A stretch of 64,000 nt of DNA, from assembly GCA_002368645.1 (NCBI GenBank), contig DFEE01000006.1, forward strand, positions 186,001 through 250,000, in the 5' to 3' direction. This document shows positions 25,101-31,581 of the stretch, in pieces (positions within the stretch are counted from its first letter, which is position 1; the number at the start of each line of letters is the position of its first letter). The position numbers and the translations under genes were made by a program. This stretch comes from Bacteroidales bacterium UBA3810 (GTDB lineage Bacteria; Bacteroidota; Bacteroidia; Bacteroidales; Paludibacteraceae). The notes beneath the pieces are model-generated. The model was not told the origin of the DNA. It worked only from the letters and a program-made list of their open reading frames with translations, and ran no database searches.

Positions 25101-28100
25101 GTTCATTATAAAAGACTATACTACCTTTCCAACTATTTAAGATTGCATCGGGTATATCGTCATAATAAATATCTGTTGTTCCAGCGACCAATGTCATTAG
25201 ATGCGTTGTTTTGCCATTATTTCCTGAGCCTTTACTTGGATCGCCACTATCCCAATATGCATCATAGGTGACATAAACTTTACTCCAACCGAGCGTGTTT
25301 TTGAAATAGACTTGTGCTTTTTGTACATAATGTGCGTAGAGGGTGTGATCGGAAGCAGTCTCAACAAGTGTCTCGTTAGTTACTTTTGTACCACCTGCAG
25401 ATGAAGTGTACCAGCCGTCGAATATATATCCTGCCGGCGGAGTAACGGTTGCCAAAGTGCCATAGGCGGCACCCATAGTTACTTCTTTGCTCGTCGGAGT
25501 CAATCCACTTCCTCCGCGTGGGTTAAAGGTAACGGTATAGGTATTAGCAGTCCACTTGGCGTAGAGGGTAATGTCGTCTGAGTATGCCGTTGCGCCAAGA
25601 GAAGTCACAGCTCCTCCGGTGCACGCTGAAGTTGTGTACCAACCTCCGAAGGTGTAACCTGTCTTTGTGGCGGTATTCAAGTCGGTTGCAGTTCCATAAG
25701 TATGCGTCGTCGGATGTTCAGAAGGAGTATCTTCGTGAATTCCGCTGAATGACGCACCGCCTTCATCCAAATAGGTGATGTTATATACATCACGAATAGT
25801 AACACTTGCAGCAGTTGATTGCGTAGCCCTTGCCGTCATCGATGCCTCAGTAGACAAGATAATATCATCTATGTAAACAGTGGTATTTCCGTTTTCAAAC
25901 AACGGCATAAAGAAATCAACGCGTTCCGAACCATCCTTATAGTTATCATAGGTTAATTTGCACCATTGATTAGCAGAAAAACTATCTCCTGTTGTTAAAT
26001 TACCTTTATAATTACTTACTTTCAATTCCGGTTTACCCGATTGTGCCGAATATTGACGCGTGTGAATGTAACGATAGTTATAGCCGGTCTTATCTGCATC
26101 TGTGGTTGTTAACCAATAAAGAGGAACATCCCACCAGTTAGTACCCTTGGTAAATGATTGCACTGTAGCACTGGCATTATTCGCTTGTATAGCCGGGTTA
26201 GCGACTTTGGCGTGACCACCATTGTTATTAAACCATCCTCCACCACCGCTGAAGTCTTTTCCGTCCCAGTTTGCAAGTAATAATCCCGCAAACACCTTTG
26301 CCGTTACGCTATAGGTCGCTGCGTGAGATGCTGAGAAGGTCGCAGTATGAGTAGTGGAATAATCAGTACGATCTCCGATAGCACCCGTTGTTGCTACCAC
26401 TTCGTACGTTGTACTATTGCTATTATCGGCCACGTAGAAAATCACAACCGGATTCGGTACATATTTCGATGTAACTGACATCGTGATATCAATCGGTGAA
26501 CCTGCATAGTTCTGCGTAGTATTCGGGGATAAAGTAATGGAACTCAACTCTGCTGCTTGATTTGTAACACTCAGGTTACCCACGGTACGTTCGGTAATCT
26601 TTGCATTGGAAGAGTTATATATCTCCACAACCCATGTCTGGTCATTAAGCATATTTACTTGGTCACAAGCCGCTTCAAAATTTTCCGTACCATCTCCCGA
26701 GATAGGTATATTGGTGAGATTATTCTTGTCTCTGTAATAGCCTGCTCCTCCTTTAATCCTATAATACGCTCCATCCGGGATATTAGCATAAGTAAAGCTA
26801 ATCTTCACCCATTCCCATGTTAGTATCGGGTTGTTCGTGAATGACGCAGCGCTGATAGTCGGTACAATAGCGGCCGATACCGTTATCGCTTGTGCTAAGT
26901 TTTGACTTCCTGCACAATAATCACCTGTTGCGCTCCATGAAACAGCAGCTGTAATCGTAGCAGTACCAGCAGCGACATAAGTAATCACACCGTTGCTTAC
27001 TGTAGCCACACCGTCGTCACTCGATGTCCAAGTAATGCTCGGCGAACCTCCTGAAACCGCAGTTGTATTTACCACCGCTGTCATATCTTCGCCTGCTGTG
27101 CCATTCGCTGGCGCCGTTGTCCACGTTAATGAAGGAGCAGATACACATTTGCCGTCCAATGCTGTTCCATCCCATTTAGCATAAACGTCCGCTGTCGCAG
27201 TAATGTTATCTACTGCACGACCACCACTGCGAGCTACAACTAAACTTTGCACCTCTGATACATTTGTGAAAGTATATTTACGCCAGTTCCCATCTATCGT
27301 AAAATCGCCGATATAATAATGAACGGCATCTAAGGCGACAGAACCTACATATGGTGTTCCGAACAATTCAATTGAGTTAATCTGATCACTTGTACAACCG
27401 CCTACATAGATATAAACAGTGATATTCTTAGTCGCTACGAATTTACAATAGACTGTTGTATTTGCATCAAGACTAGAGATTGTATAAGTAGTTCCTCTGG
27501 ATTGTAGTCTATTAGCCGGAGTACATTCGGCATCACTATACCAGCCTTCTACAGCATATCCGGAAGCAGGAGATGCTGTAAATGTAATCGTGTGTCCGGT
27601 AGGTATTGAACTACCGGAACTTGTTGTTCCGGAGAAGTCTGCTACGGATACAGACAATGAGCTTGTTCCGTATGAACCTTGGCGACCATACGTTAACGTG
27701 TACAACTTCGAGAAGAAAGCGTACGTGGTTGTAGCCGCAGAGATATTATAACTATGTGTCGCTGTTGTAACAGAGGGAGTAGAACCAGTTCCCCATCCTT
27801 CAAAGTAATAACTGTCACTTAGCGAAGAATAGGAATGAGTAACCAGACCTGTAACAACAGTGCCATAAGTCGATTTATCCGAACCATCAGAAGATTTTGT
27901 ACGGCTAATTGAAGATTGCGAGCTAGTTCCATTTCCACTCAAATACGTTCCTTGCAAACTAAGTGTTGCAGGATATGTGCCGGAAACTTCAGTATACGAA
28001 GTTCCTGTATCACGTTTTTTTGCGGACTGTGTAGCATTCAACTTTGGAATACTGCCATATCCGTCTTTATAGGTAATTGTAAATGCTTTGTTGTTAGTTG

Positions 28101-28854
28101 CAGAGGATGGCACACAATAGTAGGATGAACCACTATTCATATCATACTTGTCTTTATACGGAGCTACGTATTTTGCCGCGTCATCGTAACTTGCAGTGCC
28201 CCATGATCCGTTTGAATAGGTGGAATTGCTGGCATTGAAACCATAGTATGTTACGTCAGACCAATCATTAGCATCTTGTTTTACATATAAGAGTTTTGTG
28301 TTGCTAATACTGCTTAAAGCATACACTTTGGAATGTGCGGTCGGTTCATCATGACCTATAACAAAGTATTTGTACGTGTTTGTCCAACCGGTTGTTGCAT
28401 TATTGAAATAGATGTAGTTCGTCTTTGACACCTTGCTTATATTGTATGAAAACGATCCACTAGTCCATCCACTTAATCTAAAGCAGTTATTCGTGCCGTT
28501 ATACGTCCCAGACGCTTCATTGTATTTCGTGTCCGGATTATTATTCGCAGTTTGTTTAAAGTACAAAGTGATGCCTTGTGTGACTTCTTCATCTGATTTG
28601 TACAAATTTGTTGAGACATAACTGAACTTGATGTTCTTTTTTTTACTAGAATCCCAAACATAGATACTATTACTATTCTGAGCCCAGTTAGCATTCTCTA
28701 TATCTATGTAAAGAGTTGCCGTGGCTGCCCACATCTGTCCCACACCGAGGGTGAGGAAGAGGAATAGCATTGCCGCATAGTGTCCAAACCTTTGCGGTAA
28801 GTGTTTTTCATGGCTATCTACCCATAGCCGTTTAATAAAGTTAAAGTTTTTCAT
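22102..28854 (-). CDS. Giant surface protein with Listeria-Bacteroides (InlB-type) repeats and Ig-like domains
   Basis: 2250 residues from the ATG at 28854 (MKNFNFIKRLWVDSHEKHLP), followed by a long signal peptide ending GVGQMWA. A single Listeria-Bacteroides-like repeat lies near residues 380-470 (SGYAVEGWYSDAECTP). A Big_2-like Ig domain is near 575-660 (VATVSNGVITYVAAGTATIT). Two classic InlB_B_2 repeats are near 1025-1185 (GYTFGGWYTTSACTGG, GYIFDGWYTSSAGGT). Beta-rich, carbohydrate-binding-like modules surround them. The protein ends FVRDGILYILRDGVIYDAMGKRVK-like, resembling Bacteroidetes cell-surface sorting tails but lacking a typical type IX domain. It is rich in Ser, Thr, Tyr and Asn. 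Probably an adhesin or glycan-binding surface protein; the ligand is unknown. Confidence 0.85.
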   Translation of the reverse strand: MKNFNFIKRLWVDSHEKHLPQRFGHYAAMLFLFLTLGVGQMWAATATLYIDIENANWAQNSNSIYVWDSSKKKNIKFSYVSTNLYKSDEEVTQGITLYFKQTANNNPDTKYNEASGTYNGTNNCFRLSGWTSGSFSYNISKVSKTNYIYFNNATTGWTNTYKYFVIGHDEPTAHSKVYALSSISNTKLLYVKQDANDWSDVTYYGFNASNSTYSNGSWGTASYDDAAKYVAPYKDKYDMNSGSSYYCVPSSATNNKAFTITYKDGYGSIPKLNATQSAKKRDTGTSYTEVSGTYPATLSLQGTYLSGNGTSSQSSISRTKSSDGSDKSTYGTVVTGLVTHSYSSLSDSYYFEGWGTGSTPSVTTATHSYNISAATTTYAFFSKLYTLTYGRQGSYGTSSLSVSVADFSGTTSSGSSIPTGHTITFTASPASGYAVEGWYSDAECTPANRLQSRGTTYTISSLDANTTVYCKFVATKNITVYIYVGGCTSDQINSIELFGTPYVGSVALDAVHYYIGDFTIDGNWRKYTFTNVSEVQSLVVARSGGRAVDNITATADVYAKWDGTALDGKCVSAPSLTWTTAPANGTAGEDMTAVVNTTAVSGGSPSITWTSSDDGVATVSNGVITYVAAGTATITAAVSWSATGDYCAGSQNLAQAITVSAAIVPTISAASFTNNPILTWEWVKISFTYANIPDGAYYRIKGGAGYYRDKNNLTNIPISGDGTENFEAACDQVNMLNDQTWVVEIYNSSNAKITERTVGNLSVTNQAAELSSITLSPNTTQNYAGSPIDITMSVTSKYVPNPVVIFYVADNSNSTTYEVVATTGAIGDRTDYSTTHTATFSASHAATYSVTAKVFAGLLLANWDGKDFSGGGGWFNNNGGHAKVANPAIQANNASATVQSFTKGTNWWDVPLYWLTTTDADKTGYNYRYIHTRQYSAQSGKPELKVSNYKGNLTTGDSFSANQWCKLTYDNYKDGSERVDFFMPLFENGNTTVYIDDIILSTEASMTARATQSTAASVTIRDVYNITYLDEGGASFSGIHEDTPSEHPTTHTYGTATDLNTATKTGYTFGGWYTTSACTGGAVTSLGATAYSDDITLYAKWTANTYTVTFNPRGGSGLTPTSKEVTMGAAYGTLATVTPPAGYIFDGWYTSSAGGTKVTNETLVETASDHTLYAHYVQKAQVYFKNTLGWSKVYVTYDAYWDSGDPSKGSGNNGKTTHLMTLVAGTTDIYYDDIPDAILNSWKGSIVFYNEQQVNYNNFNKGQAVFRRDFDSDATMFVPVPNDPNKFTLNAGNGAAGTTYYSTDQVVDKSGDDVTNYRYKNGYWVRYNNVEAGYSLKGSWDAWAADHYIAKETASGTTYTYTIRGLSANTTYFFKLFKHCATSNTYSSQFSNTGTMTDDNCSNWTFDAASTTGNAGIKTTVAGDYTFNFTFGDGEVKLSVEYPFKKDDYKVIYSYTKDGAKTYESEIIKCRANGLDTISVFIHSSSDASSRSLKIAKCTGINASGVSTWNNSYATIDISSVSESGVYNFIITQDGSAAATGAYWNKYTGNYYIRTAASDGGWDMYKYRPNNIMTLSEYSLTQTLSAPYSHYYCRYIESTTMDITYAVATDYSPNISGILVGDATIGGDGNKTLPASANVRFTYNENTNALRRAYLKSAQGSGNTRFLVLHGKANEHIFNANGTAIAANPSQSLEANELLFSDLGNWVYQVELQAKPGAKVSLIARYNGETSTADRYLIGSESSWMEIMGGDGTNQYDILAVFDFKTNRLMTVWTPGGPIGDALEDVDMLLVRHAQDDATSVTFSGSGSLTTKKVYGAIKLDYNELVGHVASWTTDSRPLLKYMISFPFDVNISDVFGLNTRYGDAYVIQKYDGADRAARGFFRGDGTTTFWKDMEQNEVMRANVGYCVIFDNDYLNGDLGAIWENKSAESSVYLYFPSAGNVGAIASSTKGIEVTALPCNIDREFTVETRTLNHKYTDSNWNLIGVPIFQNSTGVTSSATITYPENTGNQTGSYGPFYYFYDYDVANNRYSIASAAGYNFKTMYSYMLQYAGTVTFTGSTPSSVAARRIADTKKYEVELQVLNNDEEVINRAFVNLKENACDTFALNEDVYMSPNSAAVNIYTLAGNYDVAANILSIDNHIVPVGVEVSKAGNYSFSMPSDFDGTVVLVDNFDGSRTDLSLGDYSVALPKGTIEDRFTLEINIERSSATDIEGIEGGTIKDGKAHKFVRDGILYILRDGVIYDAMGKRVK

Positions 28855-28883
28855 AATATTGTTGTGTTTGATTAATAATATCA

Positions 28884-29249
28884 TTATTTATAAGGATTAT
28901 TATCACTTATTTGAGGTATAAACCGTGTGCCGTCATAATCCAAGAATCGGGCGCAGATAGGACTTTGTGCACTCAAACTAAGGTCGTATTGATATGTGAT
29001 GCAGCTAAATTTAACATCATTGACCTGTGAAAGGATTTCGTTCTGCATTTCTCTTCTTAACCATTCATTAGCCTCATCAATCGCCTCCGGCCAAGTTATC
29101 TTGAAAGATATTAGGCATTCTTGAACTTGTTTGTCAGAGACATTCCACAACCCTTCTGCCCAAGCAAGCATCGCTTGACTGAGTTGTTTATAATTAGGGT
29201 GATCTGTTTCTAACCCGAAATTAATTTGTATTGAATATTTATAATTCAT
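28884..29249 (-). CDS. Hypothetical protein upstream of the giant surface protein
   Basis: 121 residues, soluble, no signal peptide and no recognised family. It is acidic and helical, with several Trp (EGLWNVSDKQVQ, SFKITWPEAIDEANEW). It ends 29 bp before the giant gene's start in the same direction, so they are probably cotranscribed. It may be a cytoplasmic accessory or just a chance neighbour. The start at 29249 (MNYKYSIQINFGLE) is preceded by a purine-rich stretch on the minus strand. Coding potential is supported by length and clean frame only. Confidence 0.6.
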   Translation of the reverse strand: MNYKYSIQINFGLETDHPNYKQLSQAMLAWAEGLWNVSDKQVQECLISFKITWPEAIDEANEWLRREMQNEILSQVNDVKFSCITYQYDLSLSAQSPICARFLDYDGTRFIPQISDNNPYK

Positions 29250-29302
29250 TTTATCTCTTTTTATGTCTCTGTTTCTTCTTTATCTTATCCTCTATATAAG
29301 AG

Positions 29303-29330
29303 GGAGTCGGGCTTTGTCAATATAGTAAAA
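29303..29330 (-). promoter_or_regulatory. Sigma70-like TTGACA/TATATA element
   Basis: Minus strand TTGACA (29325-29330), 16 bp, TATATA (29303-29308), upstream of the 121-residue gene. This enterobacterial-style pair is unlike the other promoters in the window and may be chance. Confidence 0.3.
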
Positions 29331-29340
29331 AAGACTGCAT

Positions 29341-29377
29341 AAAAAAATCTGACAAGAAACTTCTGTTTCATGTCAGA
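29341..29377 (-). terminator. Rho-independent terminator after the antitoxin-like gene
   Basis: Minus-strand stem TCTGACA..GAAAC / GTTTC..TGTCAGA (one A/A mismatch, 4-nt loop) followed by seven T. Confidence 0.88.
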
Positions 29378-29425
29378 CTAAAAAATGAAAATTCTCTTAT
29401 ATACTAAAACAAGTCAGAATGCGTT

Positions 29426-29635
29426 TTAAATGCCTAAGGATTGGCACATCTCATCCGCAGAGGCGAATTTCTCAATGCGACCATGCTTGATGTCGTCCAT
29501 AGAACGCTCATAACTACTTTTGCGTACCCGAACTTTCGGAATGAGCTGCAAGTCAAGTTTCAAAGCCTCAAGATATTCCAACAAGGCTTTTCCGCTATTA
29601 CTCCGCTCATTGATTGTTAATGCATAAGTTGCCAT
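29426..29635 (-). CDS. Small antitoxin-like protein, no partner toxin seen
   Basis: 69 residues from the ATG at 29635 (MATYALTINERSNSGKALLE); an upstream start at 29665 lies at the promoter. The beta-then-helix N-terminus followed by a charged tail (KHGRIEKFASADEMCQSLGI) resembles small Bacteroidetes antitoxin-like proteins of the RelB/DUF2683 kind. No toxin gene is adjacent: the terminator at 29341-29377 follows directly. It is therefore a solitary transcription unit. The assignment rests on size and pattern, not on a diagnostic motif. Confidence 0.55.
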   Translation of the reverse strand: MATYALTINERSNSGKALLEYLEALKLDLQLIPKVRVRKSSYERSMDDIKHGRIEKFASADEMCQSLGI

Positions 29636-29662
29636 AATTCTGTTGTTTTTTATTTGACGCTG

Positions 29663-29694
29663 CAAAAGTACAACAAAAAAATGGAATATGCAAG
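29663..29694 (-). promoter_or_regulatory. Promoter for the antitoxin-like gene
   Basis: Minus-strand TACTTTTG at 29663-29670. The upstream element is CTTG at 29691-29694 with 20-bp spacing. Confidence 0.6.
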
Positions 29695-29727
29695 AGTTTT
29701 TTGCATTTTTCAGTCTTTTTCACTATT

Positions 29728-29762
29728 TCAAAGGTCACTTGCCTCATTTTTCCCCGAGGCGG
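29728..29762. repeat. 35-bp direct repeat, left copy flanking the Bro-N gene
   Basis: Identical over 35 bp to 30865-30899; it begins TCAAAGGTCACTTGCC and contains the hairpin GCCTC/GAGGC. The 1137-bp offset spans the whole Bro-N transcription unit. The rest of 29636-30024 holds only a promoter and a terminator; no gene is seen. Confidence 0.92.
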
Positions 29763-29910
29763 AGGAATTATTTTTATTCTGTCTTATTTCAGTTGTCTCA
29801 CGGTCATCGGTCGGTTATCTTTCTATTGTCTCTTGGCTTCTCCCATTCGTCGAGAGGTCATCGAGATGCTGTCGAGCGGCGATGCTGTCTGTAACCGCCT
29901 TGCCACACAC

Positions 29911-29946
29911 AAAAAAGCGGTAAATCCGTATATTGAATTTACCGCT
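29911..29946 (-). terminator. Rho-independent terminator of the Bro-N gene
   Basis: Minus strand: perfect 10-bp stem AGCGGTAAAT/ATTTACCGCT with an 11-nt loop, then a T run (complement of 29911-29915). Confidence 0.85.
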
Positions 29947-30024
29947 TAAAAGTTTTTCCTATTCCTGAAACCGGTCAGTAACTTTATCTATCAAATATTA
30001 TTCGCTGGTGGTATCTCATCCTCT

Positions 30025-30756
30025 TTATGACCTTCCAAAGGCAATTTCATTATACCCCTGTGGGTTGCGCTCTTCAGACAACTGCGTTGCTGCGGCTTCT
30101 GCCAGACCATTGAGCATTAGTTCGACATTCGTCATATTATCGCGGAGATTCTCCTTTGTCAGACCTTTGTAGTCCTTATATTCGCGGGTGCTCATGCCTG
30201 ACCATATTTTAGACATTAAATCCGTTAAGCCGGCGTAGTCGCTTTCATTCTCAATGCCGCTACGTTTCCATTCATCGGTTAGGCCTTTTCGAATCTCAAT
30301 TGTTTTGATTCGTTGATTAATCCAGTCTTCCGAATATCCTTTGCGGCGATAGTCTTGTATGGCTTGGTCAATGGATAACTCCGGGTCAATCATTTGGTCT
30401 ATGCGCAGTGCTCCGACGGAGGCTAACCAACGCTTCAAAGGCTCGACTTTTTTAGAGGGAATAGACTGAATGATACGAAGAACACCTTCTGTATCTGCAA
30501 CATCCGTAAGGCGTTGTTTGCCATCAGGGGCAGTTAGTTTCAACTGTTGACAATTTGTCAACACTTCATCTGCGCCCTCTTTTTTTAAGCGTTCTTTTAA
30601 CTTTGACCAATAGAACGTTGCGCCACGTGGAGTGGTTTGCTCGGTTAATACTCCAACGATATCGACTACTGAAAAGAAGAATCTTTCACTTTCAGCATCC
30701 CATTTATAACGAATTTGCAGTCCTTCAAAGAGTTTGATGGTCTCAAGTGTGTTCAT
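30025..30756 (-). CDS. Bro-N (antirepressor-type) domain protein, probably C-terminally truncated
   Basis: 243 residues. The N-terminal part (about 1-120) fits the Bro-N/prophage antirepressor fold: FEGLQIRYKWDAESERFFFS, then VVDIVGVLTEQ and QRLTDVADTEGVLRII. The second half (EWKRSGIENESDYAGLTDLM) matches the conserved C-terminal region of DinD-like and related Bacteroidales proteins. Homologues usually continue past the ERNPQGYNE motif with another 30-40 residues of Gly/Lys-rich sequence, but here it ends after IAFGRS. That suggests a truncated 3' end. It is a free-standing unit with its own promoter and terminator, between two 35-bp direct repeats. Likely a DNA-binding accessory gene. Confidence 0.75.
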   Translation of the reverse strand: MNTLETIKLFEGLQIRYKWDAESERFFFSVVDIVGVLTEQTTPRGATFYWSKLKERLKKEGADEVLTNCQQLKLTAPDGKQRLTDVADTEGVLRIIQSIPSKKVEPLKRWLASVGALRIDQMIDPELSIDQAIQDYRRKGYSEDWINQRIKTIEIRKGLTDEWKRSGIENESDYAGLTDLMSKIWSGMSTREYKDYKGLTKENLRDNMTNVELMLNGLAEAAATQLSEERNPQGYNEIAFGRS

Positions 30757-30780
30757 AGTTGCTTGATTCTAAAGATAGTG

Positions 30781-30812
30781 CAAAGTTACACAAAATATTT
30801 TGTATATGCAAA
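30781..30812 (-). promoter_or_regulatory. Promoter of the Bro-N gene
   Basis: Minus-strand TTTG (30809-30812), 20 bp, TAACTTTG (30781-30788). Confidence 0.78.
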
Positions 30813-30864
30813 TCTTTTTGTATATTTTTACACTAATTCAGTATTTTGCGGTAAATCCAATATG

Positions 30865-30899
30865 TCAAAGGTCACTTGCCTCATTTTTCCCCGAGGCGG
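30865..30899. repeat. 35-bp direct repeat, right copy flanking the Bro-N gene
   Basis: Identical to 29728-29762. Just before it (30849-30859) is GCGGTAAATCC, the same as the left arm of the Bro-N terminator. The stretch from here to 31072 shows no gene or recognised element. Confidence 0.92.
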
Positions 30900-31072
30900 G
30901 GGATGGTTTTGCGCAGAGAGGAGAACTGCGGCGGGCAGAAGGGTAATCTGTGGCGGGCAATACTTGGAGTGTACGGATGCCGCACGGATGTTTTCCGTCG
31001 GGTACGTTAGAGGTACGATGATGTCCCGGCGTCCTCCTATAGCTCACTGCCTGATGCCGCTTATTGTTCGCT

Positions 31073-31105
31073 GAGCGTTTGGTCAGCGTTTGGTAAGCGT
31101 TCGGT
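31073..31105. repeat. 11-bp period array, ACCRAACGCTN family (minus orientation)
   Basis: Three units read on the minus strand as ACCGAACGCTT, ACCAAACGCTG, ACCAAACGCTC. The last unit is identical to one at 52774. Confidence 0.85.
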
Positions 31106-31146
31106 AGCCATAGCGGCAGAGCCTGCGTCTAAGCACCGGTACATAC

Positions 31147-31181
31147 GAAAAAAAGCGTGCGAGTTATTTTCTCGTCACGCT
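31147..31181 (-). terminator. Strong terminator ending the candidate small RNA
   Basis: Minus-strand hairpin, 10-bp stem AGCGTG+CGAG with a single bulge and 7-nt loop, followed by at least six T (complement of 31148-31153). Confidence 0.88.
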
Positions 31182-31380
31182 TACTCATTGGTTCGCAAAA
31201 TAAGGGAATTTCGGTAATAGATCTAAAGATACGCCCAAAGGGCATGCCCATAGCATACCCCAAGAGCGTTTAGTAGTTCTTTGTTGCGACCGAAAAGAAT
31301 GTTGCGAATATTCAGAGTAACCGCGACAAAGCGTTATAAACGCTGTTTTTCATATGTACGAAAAGAGACTCCTCTCAATT
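31147..31380 (-). ncRNA. Candidate structured small RNA, about 235 nt, family not identified
   Basis: A consensus promoter (31387-31418) and a strong terminator (31147-31181) bound a stretch with no plausible reading frame. On the minus strand it folds locally: a hairpin AGCGTTTATAACGCT, an enclosing pair TTCGGT (31287-31292) with ACCGAA (31209-31214), and inside it GGGTATGC paired with GCATGCCC. No tmRNA, RNase P or SRP signature is present. A divergent 6S RNA is possible since those are about this length, but I cannot show the closed rod with a central bubble. Confidence 0.6.
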
Positions 31381-31386
31381 CGCCGA

Positions 31387-31418
31387 CAAAGTTACTACTT
31401 TTTTAGGAGTTATGCAAA
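31387..31418 (-). promoter_or_regulatory. Promoter of the candidate small RNA
   Basis: Minus-strand TTTG (31415-31418), 20 bp, TAACTTTG (31387-31394), a perfect consensus match. Confidence 0.78.
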
Positions 31419-31470
31419 TAAAAGTGTGATTTTTTTTCAAATTCCCACAAAATGGGGAATTTAGGGAGCC

Positions 31471-31524
31471 GAGTTAATCGGAATCTATTGGAGATTATCC
31501 GAGATTATCGGAGGTTATCGGAGG
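31471..31524. repeat. 10-bp period array
   Basis: Five 10-bp units: GAGTTAATCG, GAATCTATTG, GAGATTATCC, GAGATTATCG, GAGGTTATCG, then GAGG. It lies next to the CDF terminator. Confidence 0.85.
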
Positions 31525-31555
31525 AAGAAAAGGAACGCCCCGCTGAGGCGGGGCG
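31524..31555 (-). terminator. Terminator of the feo/CDF operon
   Basis: Minus strand CGCCCCGC, loop CTCA, GCGGGGCG, then TTCCTTTTCTT. It lies 27 bp after the CDF stop. Confidence 0.85.
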
Positions 31556-31581
31556 CACTTAACAAAGAAAGAGCAGTGGGG

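Noticed and set aside
29654..29949. Three overlapping plus-strand open frames of 68-89 codons
   Set aside because: They cover a promoter, a terminator and a direct repeat, with low-complexity Phe/Ser-rich products and no start context.
31073..31105. Possible CRISPR or iteron-type origin repeats
   Set aside because: Units are contiguous with no spacers, only three copies, and no cas, dnaA or rep gene is near.
31440..31461. Hairpin AATTCCC/GGGAATT as a terminator
   Set aside because: No T tract follows it on either strand in the right orientation for a neighbouring gene.
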